This document shows positions 45,157-57,510 of a stretch of 64,000 bases of DNA, one piece after another. Location of the stretch: assembly GCA_007258455.2 (NCBI GenBank), contig VDFB02296687.1:30096-94095 (forward strand). The letters run 5' to 3'. The stretch's first letter is position 1. Every line of letters begins with the position of its first letter. The notes beneath the pieces are model-generated. The model did not search any database. It saw only the letters and a program-made list of their open reading frames with translations, and was not told the origin of the DNA. Both the position numbers and the translations under genes were made by a program. Source of the DNA: Sequoia sempervirens. Lineage: Eukaryota; Streptophyta; Pinopsida; Cupressales; Cupressaceae.

Positions 45157-48100
45157 AATCTCATTTTATAATCATGTTTTTTTTAAAAATTATGTGCTTT
45201 TTTTTTTCTACAAGAAAAATCTGCCACTAGAAGCTCAATTTCGCTATTCAACACTGTTGGTTCTCCAGCGTCGCTATATAGAACTGCTGAAAACTCCAAA
45301 CCGTGACGCTTCTCACTTGCTGCCTAGAATTTTGAATTCTAAACTGTGTCGTTGAACCTGTCTAACCTGCAGGAATCTTTCAAAAATCTAAACTACACTG
45401 CTGACCAAAAGGGTGACGCCTTCATGCTCACTGGTTTGGTTACATAGTGATGCTTACTGGTAAGCAGCGCTATACAACACCACTGGTGAATTCAAACTGT
45501 AACGCCTTCGTGGATTGCACTGCTGGAGGGGAGTATAAAATGAAATTTTCTTTTGGCGCACATTATTAGGGGATAAATCTCTTGCATCCATGTGTGTACT
45601 CACGAAGGTCTTTTTGCATCCACCCTGTATGAATATAATTTGTACATGTTACAAATTTAACTCTTTGTTTGTTGTATCATAGGTAAAGATTTTCATAAAA
45701 GAGGCTGTACTTTTTTATTATTGTCTCATGAATTTGATTACTGTTGACTGATTGGTAATGGGTCTGTATACACATAAATTATAATGTGACTTTTGTAATT
45801 GTTATTACAAGAAGTAATTTGGCACTAAGTGGGTGGATAATCATAGATGGCCTATTTGTAGCACATGTTTTTTTTCAAATTATGGTTCTTTTGTCTATTT
45901 TTTGCTTTTTTGACTTCTTTTTCTATAGAATCTATCTGATTTTCTTGTAGGTTGGGTCGATCAAAGATGAAAAGGGAAGGGAAGCATGATGATGTCATTT
46001 CACAAAAACACATTTTTTCAAACACTCTAGTGTTTGTTTAACACTCTTAGGATTCACTATTCCGCATAAGGAAAAATTTGTTATCTTTTTATGCTTAGGA
46101 TTTACTACTTTCATTTGGGCTTTAAAAATAACCTTTTAAATTCTTGTTACAAAAAGGATTAAAAAGAACATTAGGACTCAAATTTACTAGAGTTTGTTTT
46201 GGGTTTAATAATCGAACAAGGAAAATTGTCACACTTGCTTTGGTGCTTTAAAATGAATTCACTTTTTCTTTGTGGACTTAAAATGAACAAGTTTTTTCAT
46301 TATTTTGTAATTACTTACACAAAGTAATATCATCAAAGACATATGTGCTTTTCTCATGCCTCACGACGATCTTGAGAATCAAAAGGATTTTGGTGACATT
46401 AAGTTGCGTAAGTAATTGCCCATACACACTTCAATTTGGGTTTAAAATTGAACAACAAACTTTGTGAGTGTGAGTAAACCTATTGCATGTGTTCTCCCTT
46501 TGTTTCTAAATGAAGGTTGATTGAACTATGAATATGTTTACTCACTTTTGTTTATCTTAGAGGGCCTACCTTGGGGAAAAAGTGCTCACCCAAGGGAACG
46601 ACTCAATCGGTAACACTCTAAACCCAAGAGTATTTCCAGCTGGGATATAAATGTGGGTATTGGAATAAATGCCAGTATCACATGGTTGGCTTCGATGAGA
46701 AGGGAAACAATTGTCTCTCGCCATGTTGGGTCAACTCCTACGAACAGAAAGTTTGAATTTAAATCCTTGTTGTAGAAAGGCCAAAATCCCTATCCATTTG
46801 TTGGTGCAAGAATGACCATTCTGAAGCTGCCCCACACTTTTACAGTCTTTAGTAGAAATGGAAAGCATGCCATGGGAGTTTTATGGGTGTTGATGCTTGG
46901 ATGCCCTGTATAAGAGAGTGTCGTGGAGGGGAGCTAGTGGGGTCAAACATCTAACCATTCACTAAAGATAAGTGTAGCTAGACTTGTCCAAGTGGGGACT
47001 CAACAAATATGGTATTTCATATCCATAAGGTTGTGCTTGCTCTTGGTTACGAAACACTTTGCTTGTTCGAAAACATTTTGGAAACAAACACTTAACATCA
47101 TCATCAAAATTTTAAACCCTTTAGGGGGAAAATAGAATTGACCAAATTTATGTGTTATTTCTTGCCCTTGGAATTTTATCCTTAGAGGTTTCTAAACACT
47201 TGTACTTACATCTCAATTTTACTACTAAAGTTAAACAATAGGTAACCCTTTCCTTGAATTCATCAAATTTCCACATAACATACTTTGTGGGATTCAAAGA
47301 AATTGAGACATTGGCCATCTAGTTTGAAAACCTAATCAAAGAAGTGTTTGTGGTAAAACAAAATCACTAAGAAAAGATAACAAAATTGGATCTCACATGT
47401 GTTCATTCCTCATGATTTCCAAGAAAGTCAAAATCCTGAAACGAAAGTCCTTGGGCCAAAGTTTAAAATTTAGGAGTCACACTCGAAAGGTCATCAAAAA
47501 ATACATTAGGAAGTGCAATCAAAAGCAACACATCAAAATAATCAAAAAATTCACAAGGTTCTATAGACTCATTCCTTTGAACAATCTAGAAATGTATGCT
47601 CAATTTGAACCACTTCTTGGTTGAGAGGTCCTTAGGAGTATTGCATGTTCTTCAATATCAAGGTCTAGTAAACAAGTGTCTTTTTAGGTACATTCTAGGA
47701 TCAAAATAAAACCTTCATCCATCTTTGAACATCAAATCCAAAATCATCTCAAATCTTGGAAAATCCTTCATGTTAAACTTTGGGCAAATCATTTGAAATC
47801 AATCCAAAATCACCTTGTTTGATTGAGTGTGTGTAGATGCATCCTTCTCCACATATTTGATCAAATTATCAAACCTTGTGAAAAAATTCATCCCTTGATA
47901 ACATCCAACATCTTGGGATTTAGGAGTTCATTATCAATCTCATCTTGTTTGGATAGGAGTGTTTAGATGAACCCTTCTTCTCACACCTAGACAAATTAAC
48001 ATCTTGTGAACGATTTAAACTCTAGGACAACATCCAACCTCTTAGAGTTTATGAGGCCACCAAAACCTGAATCCAAAACAAATCAATCCTAAATCAAGTC

Positions 48101-48327
48101 CTAAAGTTTAACATACCCTTCAAAGATCTTCTCAAAGAGTTCTAGACATCCATCAAACATCCATCTTACATCTATATCATTATCACCCTTTGATCCTTAA
48201 ATCATCCTAAATTTTCTCTTTTGTGCCTAAAGTTAGATCAATCCAAAGAATTAGAGATTCATATCCTATATTCTTCAAAATTGATCCCTATTTTATGGTG
48301 CAAACTAGATCTCAACACAAGAGGAAC
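45157..48327 (+). other. Long untranslated leader of the Tat element
   Basis: About 3.2 kb without a domain-bearing frame, a length typical of Tat elements. At 45,240-45,540 it has several TTCAAACTRYRACGC-like motifs and a GCTATATAG palindrome that recur in reverse at 61,680-61,970. The region 46,560-47,010 is GC-richer with GGGCCTACCTTGGGG and similar blocks, perhaps structured RNA for packaging; that is a guess. Confidence 0.5.
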
Positions 48328-50860
48328 ATGGAAGCCAACAAAGAAACATCCACTACAAGTGACCCAAGTTAAGCAAATTCTGAAACAAATCTCATTGAAT
48401 CAAGTAATCCTTTAATCAACTTTCCTACATCATCACAAAACCCTCAAGAGGAGGTAGAAGATCATACCAATAATCCCTTTGGAATGTCACATGAGGAAAT
48501 CACTGAAATGATCCAAAATTCAGAGAACCATAAGATTATCAACATCATGATGAGACTCAACCCTTCACTATACATGCTTGAATTAGCAAAGCAAGGGGCT
48601 AAACTACCTTCTGATTTTAATGTGACCTCTATAGTGGAACCATCTTTAGAGATCATGCCTCTAGTTTCATCCACACTCCCCATCTCATCTATACCCCCAT
48701 CCCAAAGCATCACTCAAAACATCCCACAAATCACATCTATTGCTCCAACTCAACCTAATGTTAATAAGGGAAGTGCATTTCTCAATGCTATTCAAACACA
48801 CCCCCTTATCAATAATCAAGACTTGGATGCAAACATCATTTTGGGGAAAAACGTACCCCAAAATCCATTACATACATATTTTCCTCTCACTTTCCATGAT
48901 CCCAATTATCCATTATCATCATCCTTCCGCACAACACCCCAAACCTCTCTCCCCATAACCTCACAAGGAGAAGGTGACATATTCGGACCAAGGGGAATTT
49001 ACAACACTACACCATTTCCTCAAGAGGTTACACCCCTCACATTTCCACCACTTCTACCATTGCCATCATCATCCACACCACTTCTTGGCTTAGGGCTTCC
49101 CCCTTTACCAAATATCAATCAAAATCAAACCAACATCCCGAACATCAATCAAAGCATCACACCAAACTCTCAAAAATTGTCATTGATATCACAACATATG
49201 GAAACTACACTTGAGCAATCACCACATCATCAACCACCCCCCTAACATCTCAAAACATGATTTCTCAGGGACCAACCACATCGATCGCACCATCCACCAC
49301 TCAAAACCCAAATACGACAACAACTCTCACCACCACCACAAGCACCATTCTGAATCCACCACCACCTCCACCACCACCAAGCTCCAAAATATCAAGCCAA
49401 TACAACATGCCATTGCAAGCTGCTCAAAAAGCTACCTATCAAAAGGAATTTCTGCAACTACAAAAATAACAAGCCGCACAACTAGCTACTCAACAAGCTA
49501 CACAACTAGCTACGCAACAAGCCGCTCAAGCTGCGCAACAAGCTGCTCAAGCTATGCAAGCTACTTAAGGTTCCCAAGCTGCATTACAAGCACAACAGGC
49601 TTCCCAAGCCTAGATCTTAACACAAGCTCAAGCCAAATATCAAGCACAACAAGCACAAGCATAAGTGCAGTATCTTGCACACCAACACGCAGTGCAACAA
49701 CGTGCATATCAACAAATGATAAAGCAATATTAAGAACAATAGGAAGCAACCCAATTAGCAGCTCAACAACAAGCGTTGTTCGCACAACAACAACAATAAG
49801 CTCAACAATAGGCAATCCTAGCACAATAGCAACAAGCATTATTGATACAACAAGTACAAGCATACATGGCTCAACAGAATATACAAATACCACCAATCAA
49901 CACATCAACCAATCCACCCATCACACCCACAAGTGAACCACCTTAGAACATTTTCATCCCACCTCTTGATCCACAAAAAGATATTGTAGCACAAATCAAA
50001 TTACTCTCACAGCAAGTGCTCGATCTTCAATCAAGGCGAACCATGAAAACATTCAACAACTTGTGTCCTTATCTGTTTGACAGGAGCCTTGTGATGAAAC
50101 CATTCCTGAAGGGATTTGAGATCCCCAAGTTTGACAAGTACCGTGGGATGGGAAACCCTGAAGATCACATTAGGGAATTCCAGGTTCATTACATGGAAGT
50201 CGCGTATGACGATACCTATCTGATGCGGTTGTTTCCTAGGAATTTGGCTGGCCACGCCATGGAATGGTTCTCTTGCCTACCTACAGGCATCAAAACATTC
50301 CAAGAAATCATAGATGCATTCATCAAAAACTATGCATGTAATATCACCATGGATGTTAGTCTTGAGGAACTATCAGCTTTGAAACAAGGTAAGAATGAAT
50401 CATTCGCTTCATTCCTACAATGATGGTGATCCAAGGCCAATCAAAGAAAATGGGTCATGCCCATGGAACAACAAGTGTGCACTATCATATCCAACCTTGA
50501 TGACCTTTTGGAATTCCATCTCAAGGTCCAAGGGATCACCACATATGATCAGTTGATTTCCAAGGCACTCAACATCGAACGAGCCCTTATGACACAACCT
50601 GGAGGATCAACTACATATCCTGAACAACAAAATAATCACCCACACACCAATTACAATGACAAACCTCGCACATGGGAAAGAAAAAAAATGTTACGAACGA
50701 TGGTGTCATCAATGCCAAAGTTGTCATTAGTGCCCCTCAGAAAAATACACCTGCACCACCACAACAAATCCAAAACCATCATCAAGCGAATGCAACATCA
50801 CAACAACCAAACAACCAAGTGATCAATAATGTCAATGACCAAAGAGGACCACCCCAGTGA
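48328..50860 (+). pseudogene. gag: gag (capsid) with Pro/Gln-rich N-terminal region
   Basis: The frame opens at ATG 48,328 (stop TAA at 48,370, then open again) with an acidic region and a long Pro/Ser/Thr/Asn linker to about 49,240. A run of C (about 49,236-49,242) shifts the frame by one. Then comes a Gln/Ala-rich repeat region (49,440-49,900) with ten in-frame stops, nearly all TAA or TAG where CAA or CAG is expected. The capsid domain (retrotrans_gag) lies at 50,040-50,600: FDKYRGMGNPEDHIREFQVH, LMRLFPRNLAGHAMEWF, then SLEELSALKQGKNESFASFL. A second shift at the A-run near 50,680 precedes the linker to the zinc knuckle. The product would form the RNA-packaging particle. Confidence 0.85.
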
Positions 50861-51010
50861 AACAAGAACTTCACCAAGTGAAAGTACACCACTCTTGGGG
50901 AACCACTTGAAGTCATCATGAAGAAACTAATAAATGAAAACCTCATCAAGATTCCCACCTATGAGAACTACCAAGAACCATAACCTCCTTGGTACAACAA
51001 AAATCAACTT

Positions 51011-51052
51011 TGCAACTTCCACAAAATCAAAGGGCACACCACTAATAATTGC
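51011..51052 (+). other. gag zinc-knuckle-like motif
   Basis: CNFHKIKGHTTNNC, a C-x2-H-x3-GH-x4-C motif followed by MRLKNIVEDLIDQRII. This variant knuckle is usual in Tat and Athila-type gag proteins, where the second Cys is His. RNA binding is its expected role. Confidence 0.8.
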
Positions 51053-51639
51053 ATGAGGTTAAAGAACATAGTCGAAGACCTCATTGATCAAAGAATCATA
51101 AATGTGGAACAACCAACAGGAAAGCAGAACCTCAAAATATACATGAATTTGATGCCTAACCATAACAATAAAGGGAACAATAACACTGATAAGGGGAAAG
51201 GCACATTAAAAAATGTGAATCATGTGTATGAAATTTTCATCACTTCCCTGGATGAACACTGTGCAATAATCACTATCAAAGGAGCTCAGGCCAATTGTGG
51301 AGTCACCACAAAAGGCAAAAAATTTACTATCACAGGATCATCTCAATAAAACAAAACTTTCATATCCAAGTCAAGATCTGTTCCTAATGGTTACAATGTC
51401 CTTGATCATCTAAAAATAATGCCAACACAAATCTCCATCATGGAGTTATTAAAAATCTCATCTTCCTAGAAGAAAATCCTTGAGGAATCATTGGCTTCAT
51501 CCACCATCACCACAGATTTTGATGCGAAACAATTCCAAGCTATTGTCAGAAACATCATTACCCCAAATCTCCTTTAATTCTCCAATCAAGACTTTCTCGC
51601 TCAACCATCTCATAACCATGCACTAAATTTAGAGGTCCT

Positions 51640-52346
51640 AGTGTAGAAAAGTAAAGTCAAGCGAGTCTTGGTGGATGGAGGTGCAGGCTTGAATATTTGT
51701 TCCCTCAAGCTCATTAAGAAGTTAAAAATCTCAAAGGATTCCATCAACAAAAGGAAAAGGTATTACAATCAGAGCATATGATGATTAGGAAAGAGTGTCC
51801 CAAGGAATAATTAGAATCCCTATTCAAGTAGGGCCAACTATCATGGAAACCACCTATCAAGTCCAAGACTTTGATTTGCCTTATAACATTCTCCTAGGAT
51901 GTCCATGGATCCATGCAATGCAAGCGGTAACATCAAATTTCCATAAATGTGTCAAATTCACATATGAAGGACAAGAGGTCACCATCCATGGAGATCCTGA
52001 ACCATTCTCCTATTGCAAGAACCTTAAGGAAAAATACTACAAAATCCCTCAAGTGCCTAAAAATGATGAAGGCCCATCAACACCGTACATTGATCCAACC
52101 ACTCTCGCTTCCACTTCTACGACAAAGACACCCACCATTCCTGCCATTCCCACCATCTCTGATATCAAAGTAATCATCCAGGATAATGGTTATGGAAACT
52201 ACATGATTCCCAAAAATGCTTTTGTGGTAGGAGAGTTACCACAATCTCCCAGATCACGAGGATGCCTGCAATCAAATGAAGCTTCCACATCTCAAACATC
52301 CCATGAAGAATATTCAAACTTCAAAATTTGGGGAGATCTTGGCTGA
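51640..52346 (+). pseudogene. pol: Aspartic protease domain
   Basis: KRVLVDGGAGLNICSL at about 51,662-51,709 is the catalytic strand with the Asp codon at 51,674; the usual Asp-Ser/Asn-Gly reads DGG. After a frame change near 51,750 the C-terminal half follows: GIIRIPIQVGP, DFDLPYNILLGCPWIHAMQ. The motif ILLGxPWIHA is characteristic of plant Ty3/gypsy Tat proteases. Retropepsin would cut the gag-pol polyprotein. Stop codons at 51,778 and 52,344 interrupt it. Confidence 0.82.
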
Positions 52347-52412
52347 GAAGTCATAGAGGAGGACCCATCTCATCTCCTATACCAAGATAATAGACCAAGA
52401 GCCAATCTACCA

Positions 52413-53171
52413 ATGGATGATAGAAACAAAGGTTTGCAAATGATGCTCACAATGGGCTATGACAGAAACCAGAGACTTGGGAAAAATGACAACAGGCTTA
52501 TAATACCTATCATTCCAGAGATGCGAATGAGAAACATTGGCCTCAGATGTACCCCTCCAAGTATAACCATACATGGCCAAAGTCCTCCAGTTGGAAAGTT
52601 CAATAATCCTCCTCAACAATCCACAACCGAACTTTGCTTACTCGTATCTATAGGTCGAGTCATAGACAACTTCACATTTGACATAACTAACATCTATAGT
52701 AGTAGTGATGATGAGGATCCCATAACCAACCTACCCAGGCTCTTCAAGGATACTACCCTTCTCATGATTAGAACCTTATCCTTTGAGTCAGACCATCAAA
52801 ATCATGAGATCCACCTAGTTTACCCCCAACTCATCGATTATGACCAACAAGGACCACCAATTCTTGACACACTCAAAAATGATGAGGCACTCTTAGAATT
52901 CATTGGACTACAGGATAACATTCTATATGGGGATCAAAAAGTAGGATTCATCATTGAGCTAGATACACAAGCATACTATGGGGAAATGATTGAATCCCTT
53001 AGTTGCAAAAGTGAGAAATTAAGAATAATATCTAAGTCCTTGAGTGAAAACCACACTGTGGAACTCTCTAACATGAAAAAAGTAAAAAGAAAGGACACAT
53101 CCAATGGTGAAAACCTCTCTGAGGCACCTAAGGATGGGGGATTCAATCTTCCTTTCAAAGCCCTTCATTAG
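52413..53171 (+). pseudogene. pol: Polyprotein linker with G-patch-like motif
   Basis: In frame with the protease end (TGA at 52,344 between them). Residues 6-48 read GLQMMLTMGYDRNQRLGKND, then PIIPEMRMRNIGLR, matching the G-patch pattern (hydrophobic-x-MGY/W, GxGLGK, a Pro and a C-terminal GLG) with two Gly replaced. G-patch domains activate DEAH helicases or bind nucleic acid; one also follows the protease in betaretroviruses. The remainder (to 53,171) is an acidic region without a recognised fold. That it is a true G-patch is inference. Confidence 0.65.
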
Positions 53172-53419
53172 GAAAAATCAGCGGTCCTAGCAAAAAGGTG
53201 AAATCTAGTTAATATATGAATAGAGGGGACCCCGCACATCACATTCTATGTGGAGTCATTACTTTCAGAGGAACAAGAGCTCCTAGTAGCCTTCTTGAGA
53301 GAGATAGGTAAAATTTGAATGGAGCTACACAGACATTCCAGGGCTCGATCTATAAATTGTAGTTCATTACCTAGTAGTATACTTCGAAGCAAAGCCCGTT
53401 AGATAAAAGCTCAGGAAAA

Positions 53420-54010
53420 TGCACCCTCAAATTTCCCTACTAGTCAAAATGGAACTAAAGAAGCTATTGGATGTAGGATTCATTTGACCAATAGACTATC
53501 CAGAATGGGTGTCAAACCTTGTTCTTGTCTCAAAACCTGATGGGGGCGTCAAAATCTACATAGATTTTAGGGACTTGAACAAGGCATGTCCAAAAGATGA
53601 TTTACTATTACCCAACAGTGACATGATCGTAGACATGATGACAGGACATGAAATGCTTTCCTTGATGGACAATTTCTCAGGATACAACTAGATAATGATT
53701 GCTAAAGAAGACCAACACAAAATGACCTTCACTTGTCCATGGGGGACTTACTGCTAGAATGTGATGCCATTTGGCTTGAAGAATGCAAGAGCAACATACC
53801 AAAGAGGGCCATGACATTAATCTTCCATGACATGATCCATAAAAATATCAAAGATTATGTCAATGACATACTAGCCAAATCTAGAAAGAGGAAGGATCAC
53901 ATAGAAAACTTAAGTGCCATTTTTGACAGGCTCAAGGAATACAAGGTTCGATTAAATCCAAAGAAGTGTGTCTTCAACATACAATCATGAAAGTTGCTAG
54001 GATACATAGT
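53420..54010 (+). pseudogene. pol: Reverse transcriptase domain
   Basis: The RT palm and fingers are clear: KPDGGVKIYIDFRDLNKACP, DNFSGYN, FTCPWGTY, VMPFGLKNARATYQR, then the active site. The YVDD box reads YVND (Asn codon AAT at 53,862-53,864), one G-to-A step that removes a catalytic Asp. Stops (TAG at about 53,689 and 53,755) and a 1-nt shift near 53,808 add to the damage. This copy could not have coded for active RT after those changes. Confidence 0.88.
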
Positions 54011-54269
54011 ATCAATGAGAGGAATTGAGGTAGAACCTGCTAAGGTAAAAGCAATCCTTGAGATGGAGGCACCCAAAAAATTGAAACAATTGAGAGGTCT
54101 CCAAGGTAGGCTTCAATCCATCCAAAGATTCATAACATAGCTGGCAGATAAAAAGAATCCATACTCTCACCTAATTCACAAGGGAGTAGCATACAAGTGG
54201 GATAACAAGTGTGAAGAATCCTTTAATAAGATCAAAGAATATTTGCTTACAACACCAGTCCTCATGCCA

Positions 54270-54665
54270 CCGATACCAAGAAAACCATTAATTCTCAATG
54301 TGTCAGCAACAACAACAACCCTTGGTGCTCCTCTAGCTTAGCATGATGAAAACAGGATAGAAAGGGCCATATATTAGATCATCCGCACAATGGTCAGTCA
54401 TGAGTTAAAATACTCATTCATCAAAAAAGCATGTTTAGCAGTAGTGTTTCCTTCATAGAAATTCAGACATTACATGTTGGTGCATAAAGTCAAACTCATC
54501 ACCAAAATTGATCCCCTCAAGTACTTACTATCAAAGGAAATGCTCACTGGAAGGATGGCTAAATGGGTCATGATACTATCAGAGTATGACATTGAATATG
54601 TGGAATGAAAAGCAATCAAAGGTCAGGTAATCACAGATCAGCTTGCAGAAGCTCCTATGTATTAA
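54270..54665 (+). pseudogene. pol: Ancestral gypsy RNase H domain, degraded
   Basis: After the RT connection (WDNKCEESFNKIKEYLLTTP), a stretch with PLILNVSATTTTLGAPLA, SHELKYSFIKKACLAVVF and KVKLITKIDPLKYLLSKEML corresponds to the first RNase H of Ty3/gypsy elements. The usual catalytic Asp (in LYxDAS) reads Asn-Val-Ser. In the Tat clade this domain acts as a tether while the second one is active. Confidence 0.75.
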
Positions 54666-54729
54666 GAGAATCCTCTTGGCTCAAAATTTCTAGATGAATC
54701 CATATTCAATCTCAACATAGTCGACCACT

Positions 54730-55253
54730 AGAAACTTTACTTTGATGGCTCATACATGCAACATGGATCAGGAGTTGGTGTCTTCTTTATCACCCCACAA
54801 GGGGATTGCATACCTAGATCATATAAATTGGCATTCCCCTACACCAACAACATTACAGAATATGAGGCTTTAACCATAGGTCTCAGAATAGTAGTATAGT
54901 GGCACATCATGTCCCTCCGAGTATACAGAGACTCTCAACTAATAATAAACCAAGCGAACGGTGAGTACCAGACTAAGGAGGATAATCTCACTCCATACAA
55001 GACACTAGTGGAGACTCTAAAGGAATCCTCTATCAAGATCACATTTGAGCAAATTCCCAGAGCAAACAACAGGGCTGTAGATGCCATGGCAATGATTGGA
55101 TCCCTACTGGATATCACTCACAATGTCCTAAAACATGAATTCTTGGTAGAGCATCTTCTCATGCCTGCATTTGAGGTTCCAGAATCAAAAATTTTGTGTG
55201 AAATCGTTGGTCTCAGTGATCCCTGGTACCATGACATTTATACCTACCTGTGA
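54730..55253 (+). pseudogene. pol: Archaeal-type RNase H (aRH) domain
   Basis: KLYFDGSYMQHGSGVGVFF, NNITEYEALTIGLRIVV, SLRVYRDSQLIINQANGEYQ and IPRANNRAVDAMA give all four acidic positions of type I RNase H (Asp in FDGS, Glu in TEYEAL, Asp in RDSQL, Asp in VDAMA). This second RNase H is the marker of the Tat lineage. TAG codons at about 54,728 and 54,896 interrupt the frame. It would remove RNA from the RNA-DNA hybrid. Confidence 0.85.
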
Positions 55254-55369
55254 ATAGGTGTCATACCTACTAACTTACCCTCAACCTTAAAATGAACCTT
55301 TGTCAAAAAAGCATCCCAATTCATCATCCTAGGAGATACACTGTATTGTAGGAGCATAGAAGGAACCTT

Positions 55370-56479
55370 ATTATGTTGTTTAAATGTTGAGGAGGCATTG
55401 ACTGCTTTAACTGTAGTACATAATGACATCTGTGGTTCACACTCAAGTGGAAGGACCCTAGCTAAGAAATTGCTGAGGATGGGGTATTATTGGCCCACAA
55501 TGGAAAGAGAAGCACATGACTACGTCAAAAGGTGCTTACAATGTCAGTAGCATGGGGACCTCATCCATGCTCCAGCTCAAGAACTTCATCCCATCATCAC
55601 ACCATGGCCCTTTTCGCAATGGGGACTTGATATCATTGGAAAAATCACTCCCACTTCATCTAATGGCCACAAGTTCATCATAACTACCACTGAGTACTTT
55701 ACCAAGTGGTTGGAAGCCATACCCATGACATATATAACTGGGAAGCAAATATCAAAGTTCATCCTAAACTATCTCATTTTCCACTAGGATGTCCCACAAG
55801 CCATTATCTCAGATAATGGGACACCATTCAAGAATCAGGATGTCCATAACTTGTGTGAAAAATTCAAAATCCAACATTGCTTCTCCACCCCATACTATCC
55901 CTAGGGCAATGGCCAAGTAGAAGCCACAAATAAAACCATTTTAACTATCCTCAAGAAAATAGTCAATGATGCAGGTCGTGACTAGAATCTATAGCTCAAT
56001 CCCACCCTCTGGGCCTACCGAACCAACATACACACACCCACTGCCACCACCCATTCTCCCTGGTCTACGTATTAGAAGCAGTACTCCCCATTGAGATCGA
56101 GCCCCTGTCACTAAGAATATCACTGCAAAACCTCAACATGAATGAAGAGTACTAAGTATCAAGATTGAATGAGTTGGAGCTATTGGATGAGTGGTGTATA
56201 AATGCTTTAAATCATTTGCAATTCTATCAAAATAGACTCAAGATGAGCTATAACAAGAAAATCAAAAGCAGGACTTTCCAAGTCAGAGAACTAGTACTAA
56301 AGGAGAATCAAAAGAACGTACCAAATCCAAACAGCAAAGGAAAATTTGTACCGAATTGGTTGGGACCATTTGTTATCACAACAAGCTATATGTCAAGGGC
56401 ATATCAGTTATCAACACCCAAAGGGGAACCTCTACAAGAGCCCATGAACAACTCTCATCTCAAAAAGTTTTATGCCTAA
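55370..56479 (+). pseudogene. pol: Integrase domain
   Basis: The HHCC zinc site is seen in VVHNDICGSH and VKRCLQCQ. The catalytic triad appears as GLDIIG, IISDNGTPF and NGQVEATNKT. The C-terminal part (56,165-56,479) has NWLGPFVITTSYMSRAYQLS, the GPY/F module, and ends KKFYA-stop as in other Tat elements. At least six stops, mostly TAG or TAA at Trp or Gln positions, and one or more shifts near 56,050 inactivate it. It would insert the cDNA. No chromodomain was seen. Confidence 0.87.
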
Positions 56480-57106
56480 TCTTTCAAGGTATAGAACCCA
56501 AAAAATCCAAAAAAATTAGAAAATGTCATGAAAAAATGGTTACCCTGATGATAACCTAGAAAACAAGCATCTTGGTGACAAAAAAAAAAGAAGAAGCAAA
56601 AAATCCAACAAAAAAAATAGAAAAAGGATTAAAAACAGTAAAGAGAAAAATCATCCTCTAGTGAAAACCACTTCAATGGCACTTTGGACAAGTACCTTGG
56701 TGAAAACCTTGCGAATAGGTGCCTTGTGTAAATAAGCACTTTCCATCCACTAGGATCTTTATGGCTTGTTCTACATCATCCATCACATTCGGATCTCCAT
56801 CAATCACCCATCTATTTGGTATCCGCATCATAGCATGGTCTTGTGTTCGTATCATGATCCCTCCTAGTACTACTCGGCCCATTCCCAAGGTCAGTTTGTC
56901 CTGCCTTTAACGGAGTAGTCTATTGCATCATGCTGGGGGAATGTTATCATCAGACTGGATTCGTGTATATTCTTGAAGTCCTAAAATCCAAAAGAAAAAA
57001 AACATCAGAAAATCCAAAAAATCCAAAAACATCAAAAAATCATTAAAATCCAAAAACATTCAAAAAATATCAAAATCCCAAAACAGGTCAAAAAGTCAGT
57101 CAAAAA
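56480..57106 (+). other. Post-pol region, A-rich
   Basis: It holds an AAAAATCCAAAAA-type low-complexity stretch (56,575-56,650 and 56,985-57,080) and no domain-bearing frame. The frames at 56,673 and 56,719 on opposite strands have no motif. Confidence 0.5.
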
Positions 57107-57510
57107 GTTGAGCTACAAGTCTCTGAGCCTTGAATTTAGGCCAGGTTGATCTTTGATCATCCCTCAAGACACTTAGGTCAGTCCTTTAGGAGTCTGTCAT
57201 AATAAACTGGCAATTCATCATGTATATCTTCATCTATAAATTGGTCAAGTCGTTAGTTGAACTACGGGTCTCTGAGCCTTGAACGTAGCAAAAGTTGATC
57301 TTTGATCATCCCCTGAGACACTTAGTTCAGTCCTTTAGGAGTTCGTCATAATAAACTGACATTTCATCATGTATATCTTCATCTATAAATCGGTCAAGTC
57401 GTCAATCGAACTATGTGGTCTTTGTGTGTATAATGTAGGCAAGGCTAATTTTTTGATCAACCCCCAAGGCCCCTAGGATAGGTCCTTAGGTTAGTCTCTT
57501 GGTCAAAATA
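57107..57510 (+). repeat. 149-bp tandem repeats in the Tat 3' region
   Basis: Units begin at 57,107, 57,256 and 57,405, a period of 149 bp. The first two match closely (CTCTGAGCCTTGAA, TTGATCTTTGATCATCCC, TAATAAACTG, CATCATGTATATCTTCATCT); the third is partial and diverged. Short tandem repeats in the 3' region are known for Tat/Ogre elements and can seed satellite DNA. Confidence 0.85.

Noticed and set aside
49211..49936. 241-codon Ser/Thr/His-rich frame
   Set aside because: A shifted frame of the Gln/Ala-rich gag linker; Thr/Ser runs arise from reading CAA/GCA repeats out of phase.
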